This document shows positions 26,690-35,244 of a stretch of DNA of 64,000 bases, piece after piece; positions within the stretch are counted from its first letter, which is position 1, and each line of letters opens with the position of its first letter. The notes beneath the pieces are model-generated. The model was not told the DNA's origin. It worked only from the letters and a program-made list of their open reading frames with translations, and ran no database searches. The DNA is taken from contig NZ_SLXV01000003.1 in NCBI RefSeq assembly GCF_004341445.1, forward strand, positions 1 through 64,000, read 5' to 3'. The translations under genes and the position numbers were made by a program. This DNA comes from Baia soyae (GTDB lineage Bacteria; Bacillota; Bacilli; Thermoactinomycetales; Thermoactinomycetaceae).

Positions 26690-28045
26690 TTATCTATTCT
26701 CCTTGATCCTAGGAAAAGCTAAGTATACAGTAGTTCCTACCCCTTCATTTGTATAAAAGTCTATCTTGCCTCCATGCTTTCTGACAACATTGTAACAAAA
26801 CAAAAGTCCTAAACCAAAATTTTCCTTAGGATTTGATTTTGTAGAGAAGAAGGGTTCCAAAATTCGTGTAAAATGCTCCTTAGGTATACCAATTCCCGTA
26901 TCTTTGATTATAAGAATAACATTCTTTCTATTTTTAGCTATGCCTATAGTAAGCTCCCCTCCAGTCGGCATAGCTTCTATCGCATTAGAAACAATATTAT
27001 TTATGACCTCTTCTATTAGTAGGCGATCGCAACAAATAGTCAGATCGCATTTCATACTATTCATTACTTTGATGCCAGAATCTTTTAACTTGGCTTTTGA
27101 CTGGTATAAGCACCTCTCTACCATATCCACTACTCGATATTCTCCTATATATAGCTTTTGATCCTTTGTTTGTTGTTGTATTCTCATCATCGTATTTTGC
27201 ATTTTTTCGTGCATTTGAAGAATGATGTCAATGTCGCTTTGCAAGTTCACTTGATTAGTAGTCATTGCATAATTTTTAATTTTTTCACCATATAGTTTGA
27301 TGAGTCCTAAATCATTCTTCATTCCATGGTTCATCACAGATGTTTCCGCTGTTAACTGCTGTATAGAATAGTTAAGACTCTGACGCTGAACCCGTAGACG
27401 GACTCCAACTAAGCCACAACGAAAAAGGGAAGTGATGGAAACCACGAAAAGGAAGAGAGCAATCCAGTAATTATAACGCCATCCTTCCTCAATATCCATA
27501 ATGCGTAGAAAATAACTTGTAGTTACCGCATAAATCATAGTAGGGATAAACGCCAAACAGGTATAAAATCTACTTCTTTTAGTGAATGGATTTTTTTCCA
27601 TAATATAGGACCATATGAGAAGTATAATACCCGCCAAAATATATGGCACAACCCAGAAAGTCGCTAAGGAATATGGAACTACGAAAGTTGGATATACAGG
27701 ATAAAACATAATCATCCCTATCACAGGAATAAAAAGGAAATATTGCAGCATCCTAATATATTTTCTAGGAACAATTTCGGAGTATGACAATCCAAAAAAT
27801 ATAAAAGAATAAGGGGTCAGATAGTCAGATACGAACGCTGTAATATTTTCAGCTAAAAGTAGATACTGAAAAACATCAGAATTACTTTCAAAGAGCGGTT
27901 TAATCTGTTCCCCAATGACTACTGATAATCCTCCTACACCACCACAAAAAGTAGTGGCACTCGCCCACCGCGCACTAGTGTTTTTAAAACCAGCCAATAG
28001 AAGCAATATTCCTATCATCCACATCAATATCCATAGGAGGAGCAT
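26690..28045 (-). CDS. Orphan sensor histidine kinase, paralogue of the 43-44 kb kinase
   Basis: A 451-residue kinase with about seven N-terminal membrane segments (residues 1-215), a phosphotransfer helix VMNHGMKNDLG (His240), and an ATPase domain with NNIVSNAIEAM, DTGIGI and NFGLGL. It is very similar along its full length to the kinase at 43318-44697, which is paired with a response regulator. This copy has no regulator next to it. AGGAGG precedes the ATG, as in the paralogue. The preceding hydrolase gene is reduced to a remnant. It is probably left over from a duplicated island, yet its frame is open and all motifs are present, so it may signal to the regulator at 42.7 kb. Confidence 0.88.
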   Translation of the reverse strand: MLLLWILMWMIGILLLLAGFKNTSARWASATTFCGGVGGLSVVIGEQIKPLFESNSDVFQYLLLAENITAFVSDYLTPYSFIFFGLSYSEIVPRKYIRMLQYFLFIPVIGMIMFYPVYPTFVVPYSLATFWVVPYILAGIILLIWSYIMEKNPFTKRSRFYTCLAFIPTMIYAVTTSYFLRIMDIEEGWRYNYWIALFLFVVSITSLFRCGLVGVRLRVQRQSLNYSIQQLTAETSVMNHGMKNDLGLIKLYGEKIKNYAMTTNQVNLQSDIDIILQMHEKMQNTMMRIQQQTKDQKLYIGEYRVVDMVERCLYQSKAKLKDSGIKVMNSMKCDLTICCDRLLIEEVINNIVSNAIEAMPTGGELTIGIAKNRKNVILIIKDTGIGIPKEHFTRILEPFFSTKSNPKENFGLGLLFCYNVVRKHGGKIDFYTNEGVGTTVYLAFPRIKENR

Positions 28046-28276
28046 TTACCGTATTCCTCCTATGGATATACTAGGGATCGTAATACTACAAAAAGTATAT
28101 AGAATAGATAGATAACTATTCTTCTTTTTATCTTGAAATTGGAGATCTAGACATATAGGTGTAGGAAATACATAATTCATTGTACATTCATCCCTAGATC
28201 GAGACTGTTTACTTGTTTCTAGATAAAAAAGGCATACGGCAAGATCATCAACAGATTTAGATATATAATCGATCAT
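28046..28276 (-). pseudogene. Remnant of the alpha/beta hydrolase gene (left copy)
   Basis: The first 50-60 codons (for example NYVFPTPICLDLQFQ) match the start of the hydrolase pseudogene at 45.6 kb (NYVFSTPICPDIRFQ). After that the reading frame runs into a deletion junction and ends directly before the kinase start. The whole catalytic part, some 800 bp in the other copy, is missing. It still has a ribosome binding site (AAGGAGG), so a short peptide could be made. Confidence 0.75.
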
Positions 28277-28316
28277 TTTTATACCTCCTTATTCGATAAT
28301 ACTCAAATAGAAATAC

Positions 28317-28431
28317 TTAATGGTAACACATCTGACTCAAACGCCAGCCATCTTCCTCCATGTGATTCATCACTGTTTCATAATCCTTTGGGTCAGCACT
28401 GGCAGACCTTAATCACTTTGTATTCATACAT
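28317..28431 (-). pseudogene. Frameshifted small DUF4177-like gene
   Basis: On the minus strand MYEYKVIKV is followed by a stop two codons later. In another frame SADPKDYETVMNHMEEDGWRL continues to a natural end. Together they look like a DUF4177 protein (start MYEYK, conserved GWRL) interrupted by a frameshift near 28.40 kb. It may be a sequencing error, but other genes around it are also broken. Confidence 0.55.
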
Positions 28432-28483
28432 GGACTTGTCCGCCTCTCCCTACTCAATTTCTCATCACTTGTTAATACACATT

Positions 28484-28608
28484 AAAAAAGTGTAACCGAG
28501 TAAACCCGATTACACTTTTCTACCAGCTAACGGTTAGATTATTCATTTGGCAGAGAGGGTGGGATTCGAACCCACGGACGCCTTGCAACGTCGGCGGTTT
28601 TCAAGACC
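28484..28608. repeat. Left direct repeat: tRNA-Ser 3' fragment plus terminator
   Basis: This stretch matches 45999-46122 in the same orientation, with only about three substitutions and one single-base gap. Positions 28548-28608 are identical to the 3' 61 bases of tRNA-Ser(UGA), including CCA, the T-arm, the variable arm and the 3' anticodon stem. The 5' half of the tRNA is absent. Positions 28484-28520 form the GTGTAA / TTACAC terminator hairpin that follows the intact tRNA. It marks the left edge of the lanthipeptide island and has the form of an attachment-site scar. Confidence 0.9.
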
Positions 28609-28861
28609 ACGGAATCTACCTTATACAGTGTAAGACAGTGCAATATTCCTGAACACAACGGGGTTTCATGAAATATAGTATAACCTCAGTTCACCTCATT
28701 TGCTATGGTTTGTTAGCAAAGTCATTAGCAGTTTTGTTAGCAATTTGATCGAAGAAGTTAGACAGGACTTTCATATAAGTGTATATAATGAAGAAGCTCG
28801 TTTTTTTGATGTAATAGTAAAACATGCTTACATAGTGTTCCAAGCCGGCACTATGTACCGC

Positions 28862-29467
28862 CTATTTTTTTATTCTTCGACATTTGACTGTAAAAAATCC
28901 TATCTTGAGTACAAAGAATACTAACATTATAATTAACAGCCATGGGAAAGCAAAGCGTCCTAATGCAAAAGGAGTTTCAAACAAAAAGGATAGGATAAAT
29001 TGACCATCCTCTTTTTCCCATAGATCAGGGGTAAAGTATGCGCCTTTGGGATTCAAGTAGAATATTTTCCCTTGCGCAAGTAGGAGGGGGAATATTGCGA
29101 CAAGAAGGGAGAATATAGGTAGATAACTACTAGTAATTTTTTCGAGCATTTCATTAGATAATAATGTTATATCTTGGCACAAATCATCGTGACCATCCTT
29201 TTCTTTAATCCAATAATGAATGGGATGATACTGACTGTTAGGGACACGTTTCCAACCAAGATCTGTATATGTCTTAATATACGATATCAGCTCCCCCTTT
29301 TTCAATGATCGGCAAGCTACTCGAATGACTTGATTCGTATTGGTGATTTTTTTAAAGTAATATTTTCCAACGCCGCTTACTCTTACTAATTCATAACCCT
29401 GTTTTAGTTGCTCGTTTAGCCAAACTTCTTCTTTGTGAATGTCAACAAATAGTTTGAACCTCTTCAT
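28862..29467 (-). CDS. DUF2812-family membrane protein
   Basis: A 201-residue protein. The N-terminal half is a soluble domain with features of DUF2812: MKRFKLFVDIHKEEVWLNEQ, then GVGKYYFKK and YTDLGWKRV. The C-terminal half has two or three membrane segments (about 112-132, 160-195). AGGGGG precedes the start. Family members often sit next to PadR regulators; none is found here. Its role in the island is unknown. The 250 bp between it and the tRNA fragment contain one short open stretch discussed in the findings and no recognisable gene. Confidence 0.7.
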   Translation of the reverse strand: MKRFKLFVDIHKEEVWLNEQLKQGYELVRVSGVGKYYFKKITNTNQVIRVACRSLKKGELISYIKTYTDLGWKRVPNSQYHPIHYWIKEKDGHDDLCQDITLLSNEMLEKITSSYLPIFSLLVAIFPLLLAQGKIFYLNPKGAYFTPDLWEKEDGQFILSFLFETPFALGRFAFPWLLIIMLVFFVLKIGFFTVKCRRIKK

Positions 29468-29625
29468 TATACCTACCCCCTACTATAGTAGCCCATACGA
29501 ATATCTGCAACAATTCTCAATCCTGTCATTCTTCCCATCTTTCCCATTACTTAGCCACATAAAACCTTTATATCCCTGTACATTAATAGTTATGATAGCG
29601 CCTGCCCATCTGTCCTCTCCTCACC

Positions 29626-31050
29626 CTATTTATCTAGTACCTTCAATGCTTGGTGCAAATTCACAAGCCCGAATCCATAAAATAGATCTTTGCCTTTCTC
29701 ACCTAAATCCTCTGCGCTATTTTGAAGAATTTTTATCATATTATCGGTTGTTAGAGGACTCTTCTTAGTTTTTTTCTGATGAGCAATTAATACTCCAATA
29801 GCTCCAGATACTTTTGGTGCCGAGAGACTAGTTCCTGCAGTAAAAACATATCCCGCTGGAAGGTTAAAATATTCATTGATCGGAGATTGTTGTAAATACG
29901 TAGGATAAGTAGTAAGACAGAGGGCTTTTGTATCTCCCGATGAAAAATCGAATTCCCCTCCAGGAGCAGTAAAAAGAATTTGTTGCCCATAATTGGATTC
30001 CTTAGATAGTAGGTTATGGATACTAGTAGAGGAAACAGTGATTACATGGGGAATATCACCACCTGGAGCATGTACCAGCTGGTCTCCCTCTTTCCCAAAT
30101 TTATTAGCAACTTCCGACGGATTACTTAGATCAAGAGCATCATTTCCCGAACTCGCTACTAGGATAACGCCTTTATTCGACGCAAAGCGTGCAGCGCGTT
30201 TATACAATTCTAATACAGCTTGATCCTCTTGTTTTATTAAAGATTTATAAGTACCTAGACTTAAATTAATCACATCTACATCGTCTTTTGTTGCTTGGAT
30301 AATCGCTTGAACAACCCATGAAGATTCCCCATCTCCTTGACTCATCACCTTATAGGGGACTAGTCCCAAATTCGGTCCAACTCCTAATAATTTACCATTA
30401 GCAGCAATCATTCCTGCCACCATTGTGCCATGCCCCATATCATCTTTTGCTGTCTCCACACCTGGAACGAATGATCTACCCTGAGAAATGATGTTATTTT
30501 TTAGATCTGGATGATCAAAATCAATTCCACTATCTAAGATTGCTATTTTAACTTGATGATTTCCTGTTTCAATCTGATAACTTGCCCCACCGGCGGTTAC
30601 CTTTTTAATATCCCATCCCCAACTGTGATGAAGAGAGTTTTCTTTAGGTTCAGAAACAGTATTAGTAGGTATATGAGACATTTTATCCTTATATTTTGGA
30701 ACAAATTGGGTAAATTCGCTAGGTATTGACACCTTTACGTCTTCTCCGATTGTAGCTATCTCGGCATTATGATATCGTTTCAATTTAAGAATAAATTGAT
30801 CTAAGTTAGACTTATGATTAGATTCAATTTTTAGTGCTCCGATTTCTGGAATCCTAGTCATTTTAATATCAGATTCTTCATGCAGTTCAATCTCACTAGG
30901 TATTTTACTATCTTTGAAAATGACTAGTTTATTATAAGCCTCTCTATTTTCTTTCGCCTCTCCCTTCTCTATAAGAAAGAAAGGGGAGGCAGAAATAATT
31001 AGACAAGTAACCAACAAATTTAAACAGAATTTCTTTAATAAAGATCCCAT
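29626..31050 (-). CDS. lanP: Subtilisin-like serine protease LanP
   Basis: A 474-residue secreted S8 protease. The start at 31050 puts the signal peptide (KKFCLNLLVTCLIISASPF) at the N-terminus and has GTGGGG upstream. A propeptide of about 100 residues follows. The catalytic triad is Asp in AILDSGIDFDHPD, His in DMGHGTMVAG and Ser in GTSLSAPKVSG; the oxyanion Asn is in ASSGND. In cytolysin and lichenicidin loci the equivalent (CylA, LicP) removes six residues from the beta peptide after LanT cleavage. The beta precursor here has just such a hexapeptide (GDVTPN). It is the last gene of the locus, 143 bp after lanE. Confidence 0.88.
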   Translation of the reverse strand: MGSLLKKFCLNLLVTCLIISASPFFLIEKGEAKENREAYNKLVIFKDSKIPSEIELHEESDIKMTRIPEIGALKIESNHKSNLDQFILKLKRYHNAEIATIGEDVKVSIPSEFTQFVPKYKDKMSHIPTNTVSEPKENSLHHSWGWDIKKVTAGGASYQIETGNHQVKIAILDSGIDFDHPDLKNNIISQGRSFVPGVETAKDDMGHGTMVAGMIAANGKLLGVGPNLGLVPYKVMSQGDGESSWVVQAIIQATKDDVDVINLSLGTYKSLIKQEDQAVLELYKRAARFASNKGVILVASSGNDALDLSNPSEVANKFGKEGDQLVHAPGGDIPHVITVSSTSIHNLLSKESNYGQQILFTAPGGEFDFSSGDTKALCLTTYPTYLQQSPINEYFNLPAGYVFTAGTSLSAPKVSGAIGVLIAHQKKTKKSPLTTDNMIKILQNSAEDLGEKGKDLFYGFGLVNLHQALKVLDK

Positions 31051-31192
31051 AAGAACCCCACATTCAGAATATAATTTAAACATGACGACGAGACTATATC
31101 AGACTAACTTACTTGTTCATTTAGAATTCTCGTCCATCATAATAAGGTGTTGAACTCCATAATAAAGCTTATTTTCCACGCTATTTTTACAA

Positions 31193-32143
31193 CTAAATAC
31201 TTACATCTCTTTTCTTAAAGAAGTAGAAGGATAGCGACATGAATATAAATAAATAAACGGCTAATACAATCAATGAGAAGGTTAAAGTCATACCTGCTAC
31301 TGGAGGTCCCCCTTCAAAATAGGCATTTAAATCCGTATTAGCAAATAACAGATACTTAGCCCAATCTGTAAACAAAGCAAGTATGTCAGTAATTCTCTCT
31401 CCCATAAACAAAAACAGAATAGAAATAACAATAGAAGCTGTCTCGCTTCTAAACAGTGTTGAAATCATAAATGCAAAGGAAGTAAGCATCAACAACTCAA
31501 TAGAGCTATTTAAATAACTAGCTCCTATAAATAGCATTCTCGATCTCTCAATTACCTCTCCATTGACAGAAGTTAAATACACGGACTGTCCTTCAAAGCC
31601 GAATAGTATACTTCCTATCAGGTAGGATAATCCGAACAGCACTATCAAAAATCCTGTTACAAATATAAGAGTGGACAAATATTTTGCTAATAATATCTGT
31701 GTTCTAGAAGCAGAGCGAATGAGTAATAACTTCATGGTCCCTTGATTAAACTCATGAGCAACGATTGATGCTCCCATAAAAATAGAAAATATGGCTAGTA
31801 CCTCAATTAAATTTTTATTCGTCTCCATATATTTCCATACATTTGTTAATTCGTATGGGGACACATCATGCTGTAGCCGGTAATTATTAATTGCTTGTTG
31901 ATTCACAGCATTTTTCCGAACATAATAGTTGGCATGTGTCTTTTCTTTATCATATTGCTCATTCTTCTTGTTTAACTCTGAAGTCCATTTTTCTTTACTC
32001 GGAACCACGCCATGTTCTGGTTGAGTATAATAAGTAAAAGTAGCTGTTCCAGCGATAAATACAACCATTAGAGCAAGCATCACATACGTGCTAGCACGAT
32101 TAAAGATTTTCATCCACTCATTCTGAATTAATTTAAATATCAT
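31193..32143 (-). CDS. lanE: ABC-2 permease of the immunity transporter (LanE-like)
   Basis: A 316-residue protein with six membrane segments. The first lies at the N-terminus (YVMLALMVVFIAG), followed by a large charged loop, then five segments from about residue 110. SIVAHEFNQGTMKLLLIR is the typical ABC-2 motif. Its ATG overlaps the lanF stop in ATGA, so it works with that ATPase. In lantibiotic loci such pairs expel the producer's own peptide from its membrane. No second permease (LanG) is present, so the complex should be a homodimer of this subunit. Confidence 0.87.
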   Translation of the reverse strand: MIFKLIQNEWMKIFNRASTYVMLALMVVFIAGTATFTYYTQPEHGVVPSKEKWTSELNKKNEQYDKEKTHANYYVRKNAVNQQAINNYRLQHDVSPYELTNVWKYMETNKNLIEVLAIFSIFMGASIVAHEFNQGTMKLLLIRSASRTQILLAKYLSTLIFVTGFLIVLFGLSYLIGSILFGFEGQSVYLTSVNGEVIERSRMLFIGASYLNSSIELLMLTSFAFMISTLFRSETASIVISILFLFMGERITDILALFTDWAKYLLFANTDLNAYFEGGPPVAGMTLTFSLIVLAVYLFIFMSLSFYFFKKRDVSI

Positions 32144-33060
32144 CTATATCCCCCCTGGTTTGTTGCTTTTAAGAAGCGCTCTTCTAATGATTGTTTAACT
32201 AGAGTAGTTTGATACAAAACGATCTGTTCCTTTACCAATAAAGCATTAATTTCACCTAGTTGTTCTTTCGTCACCCTTAGTTGAATTTTCTCTTCTTGGG
32301 TGACATTTACACTCAATTGAGGGAATTGTTTTAAAAGGATTTCCGTAGCACGATTTATTTGGTCCACTTCCAACTCATATAAACCGATCTTATCATCTCT
32401 ATCTTCCGAAATTTTTTCAGTCTTCACCATTCTACCTTCTTGTAGAATCGCAAAGCGATCACACATTAACTCCACTTCAGACAATAAATGGCTAGAAATC
32501 ATAATTGCAATCTTTTCTTCCTGGGCAATTTTTCTAAAGTGATCACGCATTTCCCTAATTCCAGCAGGATCTAGTCCATTTGTAGGCTCATCTAACACTA
32601 ACAGTTTCGGTTTGTGTAACAAAGCTTGGGCAATCCCCAACCGTTGCTTCATTCCCAAAGAAAACTTCCCTACCTTTTGTTGCCTTACACCCCGTAGCCC
32701 TACTAAATCAAGGCGATTCTTGATATCTTCTTTGGTTACATTCTCGCTCATACGCCCAAAGTGAATTAGGTTTTTTTCAGCAGTAAGATAATTGTACAAT
32801 TCAGGTGTTTCTACTACTGCTCCAACTTGTGCAATTGCTTGTTTATAATTTTTACTAATATCCCATCCATTAATAGTAATACTACCTGATGTTACACTCG
32901 TTAGCCCAACAATCATTCGAATGGTAGTGGTTTTACCTGCACCATTGGGACCTAAAAAACCAAATATTTCACCAGGATTTATATCAAATGATAAGTCCTT
33001 AACAATATGATCTTGACCAATATTCTTATTCACTTCTTTCAAGGATAGAATAGGCTTCAT
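32140..33060 (-). CDS. lanF: ABC ATPase of the immunity transporter (LanF)
   Basis: A 306-residue ATPase with Walker A GPNGAGKTT, signature FSLGMKQR and Walker B LLVLDEPTNGLD, of the BcrA/LanF type. LanF proteins often carry Glu in the Q-loop, here in VVETPELYNYL, as in other lantibiotic immunity ATPases. It energises the LanE permease. It follows lanT by 15 bp and overlaps lanE by 4 bp, in one operon. Confidence 0.9.
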   Translation of the reverse strand: MKPILSLKEVNKNIGQDHIVKDLSFDINPGEIFGFLGPNGAGKTTTIRMIVGLTSVTSGSITINGWDISKNYKQAIAQVGAVVETPELYNYLTAEKNLIHFGRMSENVTKEDIKNRLDLVGLRGVRQQKVGKFSLGMKQRLGIAQALLHKPKLLVLDEPTNGLDPAGIREMRDHFRKIAQEEKIAIMISSHLLSEVELMCDRFAILQEGRMVKTEKISEDRDDKIGLYELEVDQINRATEILLKQFPQLSVNVTQEEKIQLRVTKEQLGEINALLVKEQIVLYQTTLVKQSLEERFLKATNQGGYR

Positions 33061-33075
33061 TTATATCCTCCCTTT

Positions 33076-35244
33076 TTAGATGCTAATGGATTCGATAGAT
33101 TTATCTCCAGACAAATCATACAGCTCTTTATAGAATCCCTCTCTCGATAAAAGCTCATTATGAGTACCTTGCTCTACTATTTCTCCATTATTCATTACAT
33201 ATATGCAGTCGGAATCTTTAATAGTAGATAGACGATGTGCAATTACAATTCTTGTACAACCAATACTACTCAGATATTCAGATATTTGAGCTTCATTTAC
33301 ATTATCTAAAGAGCTTGTTGCTTCATCCAATATTAGAATTTTGGGATCCCCAAGTAGTGCTCTAGCAAATGCAATTCTTTGTCGTTGTCCACCTGAAAAA
33401 TTCATTCCCATTTCTGATACGATTGTTTGATACCCCATAGGTAATGATTGAATATCTTCTTCAATTTGAGCCGCTCTTGCTACTTCTCGAATTTTCTCCA
33501 TGCTAACTTCTCGTTTGTTCATACGAATGTTATCAAGGATCGTTTTATTAAATAGTTGGATATCTTGAGGGACTATTCCCATCTGACTACATAGATCTTT
33601 CTTCATAAATCTTTCTGATGGTATCCCATCGTACATAACCGTCCCTCCATTAGGAGAATATAGACCAACTAAAATCTTTCCTAGTGTCGTCTTCCCTGAA
33701 CCTGAAGGACCTACCAATGCAATCTTTTCTCCACTTCTAATTTTCACAGAGACATTCTTGATCACATCATTTGAATGCTTAGTATACGAAAAGGAAACAT
33801 TCCTTAGCTCCAACTCTCCTGTTATCTTGTGGTCTATAGGATTGGTTGGGCTTTGCTCTTGTGGTGAATATGTAATATCTGCAATCCGTTCTAAATAAGA
33901 TGTAGCTAGTACATACTGTGTATAGGAACCAAATAGGCTTCTTCCTAATCCAAAATACGAAGTAGACAAAGCATGATAAGCTACAACTTCTCCTAATGAT
34001 AAAACATCCTGTGAAAATAAATAAACTCCAACAAGTAAGATAATTAGAGGAGATGCGGTTTGAACAGTTCCTAAAACCGTGTCATAAATATTCTGCAACA
34101 CATATCTTTTTTTAAATTGCCTTAACACTTGTTTATACTGTTGCTTCCACAAAGCAAAGATTTCATCTTCCATTCCTGACATCTTCACAGATGCAATTGA
34201 AAATAGGGCCTCCACTTGCATAGATTGTGATTTACTCTGTTCTGAGATCTCATTATTGATCGCTTCTGATATCGAAGGTCTAATTAAAAACATAAACAAT
34301 GTAATACAAGCAAAAAGAGCAACTGTTATGACACTAAGAAAAACTGATTTAGAAAATAGATAGAAGGTTATGATCAGTAAAGCTCCTGCGTCAATTACCC
34401 CCGAAACCACTTGAGTTGAGATCAACTCTCTAACGCCATTCACACTACTCAATCTGAAGAGCAAGTCACCTGGAGATCTCAAGTCAAAAAACTTATAAGG
34501 CAGCTTTAGCAAATGTCCAAATGTCCCCATCATTAATCTACGACTTAAAAAAACATTCATCGTTATCAATTTTAAGCCTCTTGCTAGAAGAGTGAGACAA
34601 TATAGCACAGTTACAAAAACAACTCCTATGACAAACACACTTAAATCAATATTTCCTTGTTCTATGACAGTATAATCAATCACCTTCTGTACAAGTATGG
34701 GAGCCCCTAAAGCTAATAGATAGCTCACTAGAGAGAGAGTTAGCAGAATACCAAAAAGGGGTTTTCGATCCTTTAAATTTGCAATTATATCTACCCACAC
34801 ATTTTTAGGCTTTTCTTTCTTAGCTTTAAATCGCTCTGTTGGTGTAGGTACTAGTATATAATTTGAGAAAGAGTCTTTGAATTCATGCATAGACAACTTT
34901 CTACGTCCAAGTTCGGGGTCTACCACATGTACATAGAGATCAGACACTTTTTCTATAACAACAAAATGTCCCTGGTTCCAAAAAGCAATGACAGGCAAAG
35001 GCACTGATCTGATTCCTTCTAAAGACCCTTTAAATACCCTAGTATCAAACCCTTTTCCTTCAAATATCTCCTTCAATTGATTAAAGTTTAAGCCGTCTCT
35101 ACCAACCTCTACCATCTCTCTTAATTCAAATAAGCTTTCATTACTCTTATAAAATCTGAGTATCATAGCACAACAACATAGGCCACACTCCGTCTGATTC
35201 ATCTGCATAATCATCGGAACTGATCGTCTAGTTTTTATATCCAT
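33076..35244 (-). CDS. lanT: Lanthipeptide ABC transporter/peptidase LanT (second locus)
   Basis: A 722-residue protein with an N-terminal C39 peptidase domain (catalytic Cys20 in QTECGLCCC, His in GHFVVIEK, Asp in VVDPELG). About six membrane segments follow, then a C-terminal ABC ATPase (GPSGSGKTT, FSGGQRQR, ILILDEATSSLD). It should cut both precursors at their GA/GG sites and export them. It overlaps the preceding lanM2 gene by 17 bp. It is clearly distinct from the LanT at 16-18 kb. The odd triple Cys after the catalytic Cys (GLCCC) is worth noting. Confidence 0.95.
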   Translation of the reverse strand: MDIKTRRSVPMIMQMNQTECGLCCCAMILRFYKSNESLFELREMVEVGRDGLNFNQLKEIFEGKGFDTRVFKGSLEGIRSVPLPVIAFWNQGHFVVIEKVSDLYVHVVDPELGRRKLSMHEFKDSFSNYILVPTPTERFKAKKEKPKNVWVDIIANLKDRKPLFGILLTLSLVSYLLALGAPILVQKVIDYTVIEQGNIDLSVFVIGVVFVTVLYCLTLLARGLKLITMNVFLSRRLMMGTFGHLLKLPYKFFDLRSPGDLLFRLSSVNGVRELISTQVVSGVIDAGALLIITFYLFSKSVFLSVITVALFACITLFMFLIRPSISEAINNEISEQSKSQSMQVEALFSIASVKMSGMEDEIFALWKQQYKQVLRQFKKRYVLQNIYDTVLGTVQTASPLIILLVGVYLFSQDVLSLGEVVAYHALSTSYFGLGRSLFGSYTQYVLATSYLERIADITYSPQEQSPTNPIDHKITGELELRNVSFSYTKHSNDVIKNVSVKIRSGEKIALVGPSGSGKTTLGKILVGLYSPNGGTVMYDGIPSERFMKKDLCSQMGIVPQDIQLFNKTILDNIRMNKREVSMEKIREVARAAQIEEDIQSLPMGYQTIVSEMGMNFSGGQRQRIAFARALLGDPKILILDEATSSLDNVNEAQISEYLSSIGCTRIVIAHRLSTIKDSDCIYVMNNGEIVEQGTHNELLSREGFYKELYDLSGDKSIESISI

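Noticed and set aside
28700..28924. Plus-strand open frame beside the DUF2812 gene
   Set aside because: It overlaps the end of the better supported minus-strand DUF2812 gene and has no ribosome binding site.
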